DNA of 64,000 nucleotides. It comes from Bordetella ansorpii. GTDB taxonomy: Bacteria; Pseudomonadota; Gammaproteobacteria; Burkholderiales; Burkholderiaceae_B. The notes below the pieces were generated by a model. The model saw only the letters and a list, made by a program, of their open reading frames with translations. It ran no database searches and had not been told where the DNA came from. The stretch lies in NCBI RefSeq assembly GCF_900078315.1, contig NZ_FKBS01000007.1, positions 62,001 to 126,000 of the forward strand. Direction: 5' to 3'. Every line of letters begins with the position of its first letter. Position 1 is the stretch's first letter. This document shows, piece after piece, positions 35,340 to 44,950 of this stretch. Both the position numbers and the translations under genes were made by a program.

Positions 35340-36059
35340 TTAGGCATTCAGATAGGCCTGGATGCGTTGCTTGAGGCCCGGCGCGGCGGCCGAGCGGACC
35401 AGGCTGGCCAGGTCGGCGTCCGCCGTCTGCGGACCCAGCACCTGGTACAGCTGGCGGCGCGTGTCGGGGCTGAGTTCGCGCGCGCTGGCCCGGGCCTGGT
35501 CCTGGCGGGCGGGCCAGTCTTGCGGCGCGGCCAGTTCGGTGACGAAGCCCATGTCCCGCGCGGCTTCGGCGCCGAAGGTGCGCGTGTGCGTGAGCACGTC
35601 GCGCGCGGCCTGCGTGCCGACCATGGCGGCGAAGCGCCGCGTGCCCAGCACCAGGCCGAACTTCAGGCCGGGCATGCGGAACGTGGCGTCGGGCGCGCTT
35701 ATGCGCAGCATGCAGGCGCCGAACAGGTCCACGCCCGCGCCGAAGTTCTTGCCGTGCGCCAGCGCCAGGGTCAGGGCGGGGGACCCGGCCACTTTCTGCA
35801 GCAGGGTTTCCAGGCGCACGAAGCGCAGCAGCAGGTCGCCCTCGCTTTGCTCGGCATAGCCGCCGAAGTCGAAACCCGCGCTGAAGTTGCGGCCCTCGCC
35901 CTTGAAGACGATGAGATCGCTGCCGCGCGCATGGGCGGCGTCGACCGCCGAGATCAAGCCCTCGACCAGTTCCGCCGACAGGGCGTTCATCTTGTCGGGA
36001 CGGTTGAGCGTGATGACGGTGGTGTGCTCGTCGACGGCAATGTCCACCAAGGCGCTCAT
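35340..36059 (-). CDS. Enoyl-CoA hydratase/isomerase (crotonase) family protein
   Basis: 239 residues of the crotonase fold: VITLNRPDKMNALSAELVE, the first oxyanion-hole segment NFSAGFDFGG, and the second, HGKNFGAGVDLFGAC. Where hydratases usually have the catalytic Glu in FxxPExKLGL, this protein reads FRMPGLKFGL, so plain hydratase activity is unlikely and an isomerase, hydrolase or C-C cleaving role is possible. The start at 36059 overlaps the CaiB-like stop by 4 bp (ATGA), so the two are co-translated. A ~46-bp gap follows before the CoA-transferase alpha gene. Confidence 0.85.
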   Translation of the reverse strand: MSALVDIAVDEHTTVITLNRPDKMNALSAELVEGLISAVDAAHARGSDLIVFKGEGRNFSAGFDFGGYAEQSEGDLLLRFVRLETLLQKVAGSPALTLALAHGKNFGAGVDLFGACMLRISAPDATFRMPGLKFGLVLGTRRFAAMVGTQAARDVLTHTRTFGAEAARDMGFVTELAAPQDWPARQDQARASARELSPDTRRQLYQVLGPQTADADLASLVRSAAAPGLKQRIQAYLNA

Positions 36060-37228
36060 GCCGACTCCTTGGCGCGCGGTGCGCCAGCCAGCGCCCCCAG
36101 GATTTCGTCGTTGTGCTCGCCCAGCGCGGGCGGACGCAGGCGGATGGGCGTGGTGGCGCCGTCGATGCGCACGGGGGCGCCGAAGCTGCGGGTGCGCACG
36201 CCGTTGGGCAGGTCGATGTCCTGCACCCATTCCATGTGCTCGACCTGCGGGTCTTTCAGCACGTCGGAATAGTTGTTGATGGGCGCGCACGGCACGCCGC
36301 GGGCGCGGAAGCGTTCGAGCCAGGTGGCCGCGTCTTCCTGCACGAAATGCGTTTCGAGCAGTTCGCGCAGCGCGTCCTGGTTGCGTGCGCGCAGGCCCGT
36401 GTTGGCGTAGTTCGCGTCCTCGTACAGTTCGGGACGCCCCACCACGTCGCACACCGATTTCCACAGCGCATTGTTGCCGGCCGCCATGCCGAAGTAGCCG
36501 TCACGGCAACGGAACGCCTGGTACGGCGCGTTGCGTGGATGGGCCGAGCCCAGTTTGACGGGATCCTTGCCGCTGCCGAAGTACTCGGAGGTCTGCAGGG
36601 CGGCGATGCCCAGCGTGACGCCCAGCATGGGCACGTCCAGGTGCGTGCCCTGGCCGGTGGCGGCCGCCACGCGCAGCGCCGCGCTGATCGAATAGGCCGC
36701 GTACAGGCCCGCGGTGAAGTCGGCGACGGGCACGCCGCACTTGACCGGTGCGCCGCCCTGTTCGCCGGTGACGCTCATGATGCCGCTCATGGCCTGGATG
36801 GTGAGGTCGAAGCCGCCTTCCTGGGCGCGCGGGCCGCTTTGGCCGTAGGCCGAAATGGAGCAATACACCAGGCGCGGATTGCGCGCGGCCAGTTGTTCGT
36901 AGCCCAGGCCCAGGCGCGTCATGACGCCGGGGCGGTTGTTCTCCAGCAGCACGTCGGCGCTGTCGATGAGCTGCCGCGCACGCTCGGCGTCGGCGGGGTC
37001 TTTCAGGTTCAGGGCGACCGAGCGCTTGTTGCGGTTGAGCGAAGCGAAGTTCTCGCTGTAGCCGTCGGACAGGGGCGGCCACGCGCGCAGCGTGTCGCCG
37101 CCCTCGGGGTGTTCGACCTTGATGACGTCGGCGCCCATGTCCGCCAGCAGCATGCCGCAGAACGGGCCCGCCGCCACGTTGCATATCTCGATGACCCGCA
37201 GGCCGGCCAGTGCCTCGCTGTGTTTCAT
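36056..37228 (-). CDS. Family III CoA-transferase (CaiB/BaiF)
   Basis: 390 residues. Signature regions are LAGLRVIEICNVAAGPFCG, ADMGADVIKVEHPEGGDTLR and RNKRSVALNLKDP, with the catalytic Asp at about residue 170 in VPVADFTAG, matching Asp169 of formyl-CoA transferase. It moves CoA between carboxylates without ATP. ATG 37228 (MKHSEALAGL) is chosen; the longer open frame to 37300 is unlike the family. It is the first gene of the leftward cluster, divergent from the Bug receptor, with about 200 bp between them for two promoters. Confidence 0.92.
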   Translation of the reverse strand: MKHSEALAGLRVIEICNVAAGPFCGMLLADMGADVIKVEHPEGGDTLRAWPPLSDGYSENFASLNRNKRSVALNLKDPADAERARQLIDSADVLLENNRPGVMTRLGLGYEQLAARNPRLVYCSISAYGQSGPRAQEGGFDLTIQAMSGIMSVTGEQGGAPVKCGVPVADFTAGLYAAYSISAALRVAAATGQGTHLDVPMLGVTLGIAALQTSEYFGSGKDPVKLGSAHPRNAPYQAFRCRDGYFGMAAGNNALWKSVCDVVGRPELYEDANYANTGLRARNQDALRELLETHFVQEDAATWLERFRARGVPCAPINNYSDVLKDPQVEHMEWVQDIDLPNGVRTRSFGAPVRIDGATTPIRLRPPALGEHNDEILGALAGAPRAKESA

Positions 37229-37428
37229 ATCGTCTCGACTGGAGTGATGGGGCTTCCTGATTCTTGTGAGAAAGGTCTCAAGAAGCCCGAATAGGGACAA
37301 ACATCGCTTGACCAGAATATCACCGTATGGAATTCTTGTTAAGCCAAATATGGGATGGCAGTCCTAATTTCTAGGACTTATAAGCAAATAGCCGCACACC
37401 TGCAGCGGCACCACGGAGACAACCCAAA

Positions 37429-38391
37429 ATGCGCAAGTCCTTCCTGTCGATCGCCGCGGCCATCCTGGCCGCGGCGTCGTTGAACGTCCAGGCCGCCAGT
37501 TGGCCCGACAAGCCCATCCGCATGATCGTGCCGTACCCGCCAGGGGGAGCCACCGACGTGGCCGCTCGCCTGTATGCCCAGCAGATGGGCGACTACCTGA
37601 AACAGCCCGTCGTGGTCGAGAACAAGGCCGGCGCCGGCGGAGAGGTGGGGGCCGAGGCCGTGGCGCGCGCCGAAGCCGATGGCTACACCGTGCTGATGGG
37701 GGCGCTGGGCAGCCTGGCGATCAACGCCTCGTTGCTGGAGAAGCAGAACTACAGCTTCGCCAAGGATTTCAAGGGTGTCTCCGTGGCCATCACCATGCCG
37801 GTGGCCCTGGCCGTCAGCACCAAGATCCCGGCCAAGACCGTGCCCGAACTGATCGCGCTGGCGAAGCAGCGTCCGGGCAAACTCACCATCGGGTCGGCCG
37901 GCACCGGCAGTTCGCAGCACATGGCGGGCGAACTGTTCAAGCAGATGACGGGCACCGACATCCTGCACGTGCCGTATCGCGGCAGCGGTCCGGCGGTGAC
38001 GGACCTGCTGGGCGGCCAGATCGACATGGTGATCGAGACCCTGCCCGCGCTGCTGCCTCATGTGGCCGGCGGCAAGATCCGCATTCTGGCCGTGAGTTCG
38101 GCGCAGCGCGCGCCGACGCTGCCCGACGTGCCGACCTTCGCCGAGCAGGGCCTGCCCGGCTACAAGGTGGCCACCACCTATGCGCTGCTGGCGCCGACCG
38201 GCTCGCCCGCCGCCGCCATCGACAAGATGTCGGCGGCCATGCAGAAGGCCGGCGCATCGGAACAGGTGAAAGAGGGCGCCGCCAAGCTGGGCGCCACCGC
38301 CACGCCGACCACGCCCGCGCAGACCGACAAGGTCGTCGCCACCGAGATCGAAACCTGGGGCGACGTGGTGCGGCGCTCGGCCAAGCGCTGA
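37429..38391 (+). CDS. Bug-family periplasmic solute-binding protein (tripartite tricarboxylate type)
   Basis: 320 residues with a cleavable signal peptide (MRKSFLSIAAAILAAASLNVQA) and the family core: WPDKPIRMIVPYPPGGATDV, GSSQHMAGELFKQMTG, VPYRGSGPAVTDLLGG, PDVPTFAEQGLPGY. Bug proteins bind carboxylates and other small acids and are greatly expanded in Bordetella and relatives; many have no membrane partners nearby, as here. Its position opposite the CaiB-like gene suggests it captures the acid that the CoA cluster degrades. Confidence 0.93.
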   Translation: MRKSFLSIAAAILAAASLNVQAASWPDKPIRMIVPYPPGGATDVAARLYAQQMGDYLKQPVVVENKAGAGGEVGAEAVARAEADGYTVLMGALGSLAINASLLEKQNYSFAKDFKGVSVAITMPVALAVSTKIPAKTVPELIALAKQRPGKLTIGSAGTGSSQHMAGELFKQMTGTDILHVPYRGSGPAVTDLLGGQIDMVIETLPALLPHVAGGKIRILAVSSAQRAPTLPDVPTFAEQGLPGYKVATTYALLAPTGSPAAAIDKMSAAMQKAGASEQVKEGAAKLGATATPTTPAQTDKVVATEIETWGDVVRRSAKR

Positions 38392-38427
38392 AACCGCCCT
38401 TTGCCCAGCCCATCGGGGAGTGTCAGC

Positions 38428-39966
38428 ATGCAGCATGATCCCAGCCGCCTGGCGATCGTCGGCGGCGGTTCGGTCGCCGTGTCCTTTCTCTATCAATTCC
38501 TGGCGGCATGGCCCGAGGGCCGTGCGCTGGAGGTGGCGATCTTCGAGCCACGCCAAGAGGTCGGTCCGGGCAGTGCCTATCAGGCGGACCTGGCCAGCAA
38601 CCTGTTGAACATTCCGGTCAATCGCATGTCGGCGGTGGCGACCGAGCCCGACAGCTTCATGGATTGGCTGCGGGCCCGCGACCCTGCCTGGCTGCAGGCG
38701 CATGGGGTGCAGGCCATCGAGCCCTCGGCGTTCCTGCCCAGGCCGGTGTTCGGCAGCTATCTGCGCGATCTTTATGGCCAGGCATTGGCCTGCGCGCAGC
38801 GCAAGGGCGTGGCCGTGCGGCGTGTGGCCCAGGCCGCGGTGGGCGTGTGGCCGCTGGCCTCGGGGCAGGCGGCCGTGCTGGGCGCGGGCGGCGAGCGCGT
38901 GGTGGCCTCGCGGGTGGTGCTGTGCAATGGCAATCTGCCATCGGTGGCGTTTCCCGACCTGGCGCCGCTGCCAGGCTACTTCAACAGTCCATATCCGGTG
39001 GCGGACCTGTGCGGCCGCATCGGGCGCGACGATACGGTGTGCATCGTCGGCACCAGCCTGAGCGCCATCGATGCCATCGCGGCGTTGCGGGCACAGGGGC
39101 ATCGCGGCCAGGTGCACTGCGTGTCGCGCAACGGCCGCTTGCCGGCGGTGCGCAGCCCGCACAACACCAAGGTGTCGCTGCCGGCCCTGCCCGAGCCGGA
39201 GCCGGACGGCCGCGTCACGCTGGACGGACTGCTCGACAGCTTGCGCCGCGCCTTGCGGGCCGCGGGCGGCGCTGAGGATCACGAGGACATCCTGGGCCTG
39301 GCCGGCCCGGCGGGGGCGGCGCTGGACGCGGAGATCGCGCGCTCGCAGGCGGGGCCGCGGCCCTGGCAATCCGTGGCCGCCGCCACCAACGACCGCATCG
39401 AGCATATCTGGCACGCCCTGGACGATGCCGAGCGCCGCCGCTTTCATCGCGACTGGCGCACGCTGTGGATGGCGCGCCGCGCCACTTTCCCGATGCGCAA
39501 CGCCCTGACCTTGCAGCAATCGCTGCATGAAGGACGGTTGCACGTACATGGCGGCTTCCGTTCGGCACGGTATGACGCGGCCAGCGGCGCCTTCATGGTG
39601 GAATCCGGCGAGGGCCAGGTCCTGTCCGCGCCCTGGCTGGTCAATGCCACCAGCTTCTCGATGGACGTCGAGGCATCCGCCGACCCGCTGGTGCGCCAGC
39701 TGTGTGGCCAGGGCCAGGCGCGCGCGCATGCGCTGGGCGGCTTCGACCTGGATTTCGCCACGGGCTGCCTGCTGGATCGCGATGGCCGGCGCGTGCCGCA
39801 GGTGTCGGTGCTGGGCAGCCTGGCCGCTGGCACTTATTTCTGGACGACGTCGATGGAGGTGAATGCGCGCCTGGCGCAGGGGCAGGCGGTGCGGTTGGCC
39901 AGCGAATGCGCCCTGGATGCCGTGCCGGCATCCGTGCTGCCCAATAGCGGCTTTCTCGCTTCATAG
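38428..39966 (+). CDS. FAD/NAD(P)-binding protein (flavin oxidoreductase-like)
   Basis: 512 residues. The N-terminal dinucleotide fold LAIVGGGSVAVSFLYQF (GxGxxx pattern) and a second one in TVCIVGTSLSAIDAIAAL identify the FAD-NAD(P)-binding family related to HpnW/Lys-ornithine monooxygenase-like proteins; EPRQEVGPGSAYQADLASNLLNIP is typical. ATG 38428 follows GGGGAG by 7 bases. It starts 36 bp after the Bug gene, so the two may be co-transcribed. No substrate can be assigned; it may oxidise or hydroxylate the compound fed into the CoA cluster, but that is a guess. Confidence 0.8.
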   Translation: MQHDPSRLAIVGGGSVAVSFLYQFLAAWPEGRALEVAIFEPRQEVGPGSAYQADLASNLLNIPVNRMSAVATEPDSFMDWLRARDPAWLQAHGVQAIEPSAFLPRPVFGSYLRDLYGQALACAQRKGVAVRRVAQAAVGVWPLASGQAAVLGAGGERVVASRVVLCNGNLPSVAFPDLAPLPGYFNSPYPVADLCGRIGRDDTVCIVGTSLSAIDAIAALRAQGHRGQVHCVSRNGRLPAVRSPHNTKVSLPALPEPEPDGRVTLDGLLDSLRRALRAAGGAEDHEDILGLAGPAGAALDAEIARSQAGPRPWQSVAAATNDRIEHIWHALDDAERRRFHRDWRTLWMARRATFPMRNALTLQQSLHEGRLHVHGGFRSARYDAASGAFMVESGEGQVLSAPWLVNATSFSMDVEASADPLVRQLCGQGQARAHALGGFDLDFATGCLLDRDGRRVPQVSVLGSLAAGTYFWTTSMEVNARLAQGQAVRLASECALDAVPASVLPNSGFLAS

Positions 39967-40282
39967 ATGTAAGAAACAACCGTTTTCATCGTCTTGCGGC
40001 CCGATTTTTCAATTGCATGAATCCTCTCTGGCAGCCGGCGCGGAACGGGTGTTAGTGAACGCTCCCTTTTTTCCGCCTGGCGCGTAACACCCCCACACAC
40101 CTTGTCGGCTTCGCTGCCCTCCTTCGCAGAAGGGCGCTGCTACCTTGTTTCCGTACAAACAAGCAAATGCCTGCGTGCGCGGCATCCAGAAGAGTGTGCA
40201 CTTGCAGGCCTTTCGATGTCGAAAGGCCTGGCGGAAACTTTTGTCCTGACCACACCAGGACTGCGGCGCGTGGGCTCGGACT
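39967..40282 (+). other. pga operon leader region
   Basis: 316 bp without a gene. Near the operon start are two hairpins: AGGCCTTTCG / CGAAAGGCCT at 40206-40229 (loop ATGT) and GTCCTG / CAGGAC at 40243-40261. GGA trinucleotides sit at and beside them. In E. coli the pgaA leader is bound by CsrA at GGA motifs, so a similar post-transcriptional control is possible here. Confidence 0.45.
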
Positions 40283-42838
40283 ATGCAGTTGCCGACCTCC
40301 AGATCCAAGAGCACATGCCGATTCGTGACTTTTTCCTTGGCCGGCCTGACGGCCCTGATGCTCGCCAGCGCCTCGGCACCCGTGGCGGCACAGACCGGCG
40401 CGTATTCGAGCGCGGCGCATGACGCCCTGATCCGGGGGCAGGCCACCCGGCATCCCGAAGCCGCGGCGGTCATCTTGCAGCAGTGGCTGGCCCGGCACGA
40501 TCGTGCGGGGCCGCACGGCGCCGACCGTCAGCGGGTGCTGGCCGACTATGTGACGCTGCTGGCGCGCGCCGGCAGCGAGCGCGAGGCGCTGGATGCCGCG
40601 CGCGTCGAAGGTTACGACGGCCTGCCGGCCTATGCGCTGCAACCCTTGTTCGTGGCCGCGCGCGACGTGCGTGCGCTGCAGGACGAATACCGCATCGTGA
40701 CGCTGCTGCGGCGGCGCGAGCCGCGCGCGCCCCTCACTGGCCTGCGCCTGGCCCAATACACGTTCGACATCGACAGGCTCGACGACGCGCGCCTGCGGGC
40801 GACGGCCGTGATGAACGATACGTCGGCCTCGCGCGAGATCCGCTCCTCGGCCGCCGAACTGATCGGCACCATCGAAGAGGCGGCGGGCAACCTACCGCAG
40901 GCCAGCCAGGCCTACGGCCGTGCGTTGGAACTGAATCCGGAGTCGCGCAGCGCGCGCCGGGCCGATGTCTATCTGTTGGTCGCTCAGGCCGCCGCGCCGG
41001 CGGCGCTGGAAGAGGCGCTGGACGCCAACCGCCGCGCCGAGGCAGCGCGCAAGCCCGTGCTGTTCAGTCCCGCCGAAATCGCCGGGCTGCGCCAGCAGGC
41101 CATCGGCCAGGAGATCACCTGGGCGATCGAACTGCGCGACATCATCGGCGGCCAGCAGCGCTACGACGCCCTGGACGAAGCCTTGGCCAAGTCCAACGTG
41201 CTGCTGGACGAGATCGGCCAGGACGATGACCAGGAAATGCAGGCCGTGCGCACCCGGCTGCGCGTGGACCAGTTGATCGCCCTGAGTGCGCGCGGCTATT
41301 ACCAGGCGTGCGTCAGCCAGTACGAGTCGTTGGCCGCCGAGGGCGTGGATGTCCCGTACTACGGCCTGGCGCCGGCCGCCGATGCGTATGCCCATCTGCG
41401 CCGTTCCGATCGGGCGGTGCCGCTGTACGAGCGGACCATCGCGCTGGCGGGCGACCGTCTGCAGATGCCCAGCGATACGCATGTCGGCCTGTTCTACGCC
41501 TATATCGATACGGCGCGCTTCAAGCAGGCGGATGCGCTGCTGGCCCGGATGGAGGCGGCCACGCCGCCCACCGTGCGCCTGGCGCCGGCTCCCGATACGC
41601 TGAATGAACAATACGCCGAGGTGCGCGACCTGCGGGCGCGGTACTACCTGTACACGGACCAGCCGGCGCGCGCCGAGGCGCTGTACGCACGGCTGCGCCG
41701 CGAGGCGCCGTTCAACGAGGCCTTTGCCGAAGGCCAGGCGCGCACGGCCTCGGCGCGCGAGCATCCGCGGCAGGCCCTGGAACTGGCGCAGGCGGCTGCC
41801 GTCAATCATCCCGAATCGGCTGCCGTGCGCAGCGCGGTCGGGCAGGGCCTGATCGAGAACGGCAAGGTGCGCGAAGGCCGCGAGGCGATCGAGCAACTGC
41901 ACCAGGATCACGCCGAAGCCAACCAGGCGCAGAACGCCGCGCGCGATCTCGCCGCCATGCAGGCGCCGACGCTGAGCATCGAGTCGCGCTACGGCAAGGG
42001 CAATGGCAACAGCGCGCTGTCCGACGAAGACTATCTGGTCGATGCGCGCCTGCAATCCGGCCTGATCGACGACCAATGGCGCGTGTTCGTGCGCCAGGCC
42101 TGGGCCTATGGCAGCGCCAACGGCGTCAAGGCGCATCGTGGCCGCACCAGCCTGGGCGCGCGCTGGGAGCGCGAGGGCTGGTCGCTGGAAGGCGAGGCGC
42201 ATCGGGACGACGGCGGCGCGCGCAATGGCGGCCTGGCCGTGTCGGGAAGCTATCGCCTGAACGACAACCTCGAACTGGGCCTGTCCTACGACAGCAATGC
42301 CCTGGACGTGCCCTGGCGTGCCTATGACGCGGGCATCGCCGCCAACCAGGCCGCTGCTTCGGTGGGCTACATCGTCGACGAGTCGCGCCGTTTCGATTTC
42401 AGCTATCAGCGCATGGATTACACCGACGGCAACCTCAACCAGAACGCGTCCGTCGGCTGGACCGAGCGCTGGTACAGCGACCCGTCGCAGCAGTTCCAGA
42501 CCACGCTGAGCGTCGGCCGGTCTTCCAACCGTCTGCAGGACGTGCCCTACTACAGCCCGGACTCGGACGTGTCGGCCGAACTGGAGGCGCGCTACCAATG
42601 GCTGACCTGGAAACGCGACGACCGCACCTTCGTGCAGCGCGTCTACGCCAACGTCGGCACCTACAAGCAGTCGGGCTATGGATCGAGCCCGATATATGGC
42701 CTGCGCTACGAGCACGAGTGGCGGTTCCGTCCCGGCTGGTCGGTGCGCTATGGCATCGGAGCCGCCTGGCATCCCTACGACGGGGAACGGGAACGCCGCA
42801 CCGTCGGCTACCTGAATCTGACCATTCCCTTTCACTGA
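40283..42838 (+). CDS. pgaA: Poly-beta-1,6-GlcNAc export porin PgaA (BpsA)
   Basis: 851 residues: signal peptide (hydrophobic TFSLAGLTALMLASASAPVAA), a long periplasmic TPR region (about 40-540, for example GNLPQASQAYGRALELNPESR), then a C-terminal 16-strand beta-barrel ending TVGYLNLTIPFH with the outer-membrane terminal Phe-x pattern. PgaA carries partially deacetylated poly-GlcNAc through the outer membrane. First gene of a four-gene operon; in Bordetella the equivalent is bpsA. The ribosome-binding site before ATG 40283 is weak. Confidence 0.92.
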   Translation: MQLPTSRSKSTCRFVTFSLAGLTALMLASASAPVAAQTGAYSSAAHDALIRGQATRHPEAAAVILQQWLARHDRAGPHGADRQRVLADYVTLLARAGSEREALDAARVEGYDGLPAYALQPLFVAARDVRALQDEYRIVTLLRRREPRAPLTGLRLAQYTFDIDRLDDARLRATAVMNDTSASREIRSSAAELIGTIEEAAGNLPQASQAYGRALELNPESRSARRADVYLLVAQAAAPAALEEALDANRRAEAARKPVLFSPAEIAGLRQQAIGQEITWAIELRDIIGGQQRYDALDEALAKSNVLLDEIGQDDDQEMQAVRTRLRVDQLIALSARGYYQACVSQYESLAAEGVDVPYYGLAPAADAYAHLRRSDRAVPLYERTIALAGDRLQMPSDTHVGLFYAYIDTARFKQADALLARMEAATPPTVRLAPAPDTLNEQYAEVRDLRARYYLYTDQPARAEALYARLRREAPFNEAFAEGQARTASAREHPRQALELAQAAAVNHPESAAVRSAVGQGLIENGKVREGREAIEQLHQDHAEANQAQNAARDLAAMQAPTLSIESRYGKGNGNSALSDEDYLVDARLQSGLIDDQWRVFVRQAWAYGSANGVKAHRGRTSLGARWEREGWSLEGEAHRDDGGARNGGLAVSGSYRLNDNLELGLSYDSNALDVPWRAYDAGIAANQAAASVGYIVDESRRFDFSYQRMDYTDGNLNQNASVGWTERWYSDPSQQFQTTLSVGRSSNRLQDVPYYSPDSDVSAELEARYQWLTWKRDDRTFVQRVYANVGTYKQSGYGSSPIYGLRYEHEWRFRPGWSVRYGIGAAWHPYDGERERRTVGYLNLTIPFH

Positions 42839-42853
42839 CAGGAGCGCTCGGCG

Positions 42854-44950
42854 ATGAAGGTGCTACGCCTCTTGGGGCTGCTGCTGTGCGTGAGCATGCT
42901 CTCCGTATCGGGTCCCGCATTGTCGCAATCGTTATTTCCCGCCGACCACGACGACGGGAAGACCTTCCGCGTGCTGACCTTCCACGACGTGCGCAAGAAC
43001 GTGCGCGCAAGCTTCGAGAAATCGCCCGACGCCACCGCGGTCGACGAAACCACGTTGCTGGACGCCTTCACATGGCTGGGCAGCGCGGGGTATCGTCCCG
43101 TGAGCCTGTCGCAGATCATCGCGGCGCGCAACGGCGGCGCGCCGCTGCCGCCCAAGGCCGTGCTGCTGACGTTCGACGATGGCTACGAAAGCGCCTATAC
43201 GATCGTCTTTCCGCTGCTCAAGCGATTCGGATATCCGGCGGTGATGGGATTGGTCAGCGGCTGGCTGGACGCGCCGGGTGGCGAAGGCGAGTACGGCGGC
43301 CGCGAGGCATTGAAGCTGCCCGACGCGCGTTTCCTGACCTGGGCGCAGGCCGCCGAGATGGCGCGATCCGGCCTGGTGGAACTGGCAGGCCATACCGATG
43401 CCATGCACCGGGGCATCCCCGCCAATCCGCAGGGCAACCTGCTGCCGGCGGCCACGGCGCACCGCTACGATCGCGCCACCGGCCGGTACGAATCGGACGC
43501 CGCCTATCGCGCGCGCATCGTGGCCGACCTGCGCCGCAACAAGGCCGGGATCGAGCGGCACACGGGCGCCCGGGTGCGTGCCCTCGTGTGGCCTTACGGC
43601 TCGTACAACGAGGTGGCCATCGCCGCCGCGCGCGAGGCCGGCATGCCCATCACGCTGACGCTGGACGACGGTCCGAACACGCCGGACGTGCCGCTGGACC
43701 GCATCCGCCGCGGCCTGGTCAACTACGAAGACCAGGGGCCCGAACTGCTGCGCGACCTGCGTTCGCAGATTCCCTCGATCGCGGCCACGCGTGACGTGAA
43801 CCGCATCATGCACGTCGATCTCGATTACGTGTACGACCCCGATCCGCGGCAGCAGGAGCGCAACCTGTCGCGGCTGCTGGACCGCGTGCAGAAGATCCGC
43901 CCCAGCAGCGTGTTCCTGCAAGCGTTCGCGGACCCCGATGGCGACGGCGTGGCCGATGCGCTGTATTTCCCCAGCCGCCGCATGCCGATGCGGGCCGACC
44001 TGTTCAACCGGGTCGCCTGGCAGTTGCGCACGCGGACGGGCGTCAGTGTCTATGCCTGGATGCCGGTGTCGTCCTTCCATCTGCCCGATTCCGATCCGGC
44101 CGCCAACCGCCTGGTGCAGCAGATGCCGGGCGCGCCGCAGGGCGCCTCGCACACCTACCGCCGCCTGTCGGTCTTCGATCCCGTGGCACGCCAGGCCATC
44201 CGCGACATCTACGACGACCTGGGCCGGCATGCATCCTTCGCCGGCGTGCTGTACCACGACGACGCCATGTTCAACGACTTCGAGGACGCCAGCCCCGCGG
44301 CGCTGGCGGTCTATCGCGGCTGGGGGCTGCCCGCCGACGTGGCGGCCATCCGCGCCTCGCCCGAACGGATGGCCCGCTGGACGCAGTTGAAGACCCGCGC
44401 GCTGATCGACTTCACGCAGGACCTGACTGGTGTCCTCAAGCGTTGGCAGCCGGTGCTGATGACGGCGCGCAACATGTACGCGCAACCGCTGTTGAACCCG
44501 CCGTCCGAAGCCTATTTCGCGCAGAACTATGCCAGCTTCCTGCAGGCCTACGACTACACCGCGCTGGAGGCAATGCCCTTCATGGAGCAGGCGAAGGACC
44601 CCGACGCCTGGTTGCGCGACCTGGCGCGGCGCGTGGCGGCCATTCCCGGCGCCAATGCCCGCACGTTGTTCGAATTGCAGTCGCGCGACTGGCGTACCCA
44701 GACGGCGATCCCGGATGACGTGATGGATCGGCATTTCGCGATTCTGCATGAGGAAGGCATCCGCAACCTGGGCTACTACCCCGACGATTTCCTGGACAAC
44801 CAGCCTGCGCTGGACATCATCAAGCCGCACCTGTCGATCCAGCGCCTGCTGGGTCGCCAATTCTTCCGCGATCCCGTGGAACGCACCGATTCGCCGCGCC
44901 GGAGCAACGTGGTCATTCCGCCTGCCGAGCAGGAGAACCCGAGGCCATGA
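42854..44950 (+). CDS. pgaB: Poly-beta-1,6-GlcNAc N-deacetylase PgaB (BpsB)
   Basis: 698 residues. After the signal peptide (about 1-25) comes a CE4 polysaccharide deacetylase domain: TFDDGYES (metal-binding Asp pair) and GHTDAMH (His ligands). The C-terminal half (from about 310) is the GH13-like domain of PgaB (IMHVDLDYVYDPDPRQQERN, SVFLQAFADPDGDG, VLYHDDAMFNDFEDAS), which in Bordetella BpsB is a glycoside hydrolase on deacetylated polymer. It starts 15 bp after pgaA and overlaps pgaC by 4 bp. Confidence 0.94.
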   Translation: MKVLRLLGLLLCVSMLSVSGPALSQSLFPADHDDGKTFRVLTFHDVRKNVRASFEKSPDATAVDETTLLDAFTWLGSAGYRPVSLSQIIAARNGGAPLPPKAVLLTFDDGYESAYTIVFPLLKRFGYPAVMGLVSGWLDAPGGEGEYGGREALKLPDARFLTWAQAAEMARSGLVELAGHTDAMHRGIPANPQGNLLPAATAHRYDRATGRYESDAAYRARIVADLRRNKAGIERHTGARVRALVWPYGSYNEVAIAAAREAGMPITLTLDDGPNTPDVPLDRIRRGLVNYEDQGPELLRDLRSQIPSIAATRDVNRIMHVDLDYVYDPDPRQQERNLSRLLDRVQKIRPSSVFLQAFADPDGDGVADALYFPSRRMPMRADLFNRVAWQLRTRTGVSVYAWMPVSSFHLPDSDPAANRLVQQMPGAPQGASHTYRRLSVFDPVARQAIRDIYDDLGRHASFAGVLYHDDAMFNDFEDASPAALAVYRGWGLPADVAAIRASPERMARWTQLKTRALIDFTQDLTGVLKRWQPVLMTARNMYAQPLLNPPSEAYFAQNYASFLQAYDYTALEAMPFMEQAKDPDAWLRDLARRVAAIPGANARTLFELQSRDWRTQTAIPDDVMDRHFAILHEEGIRNLGYYPDDFLDNQPALDIIKPHLSIQRLLGRQFFRDPVERTDSPRRSNVVIPPAEQENPRP

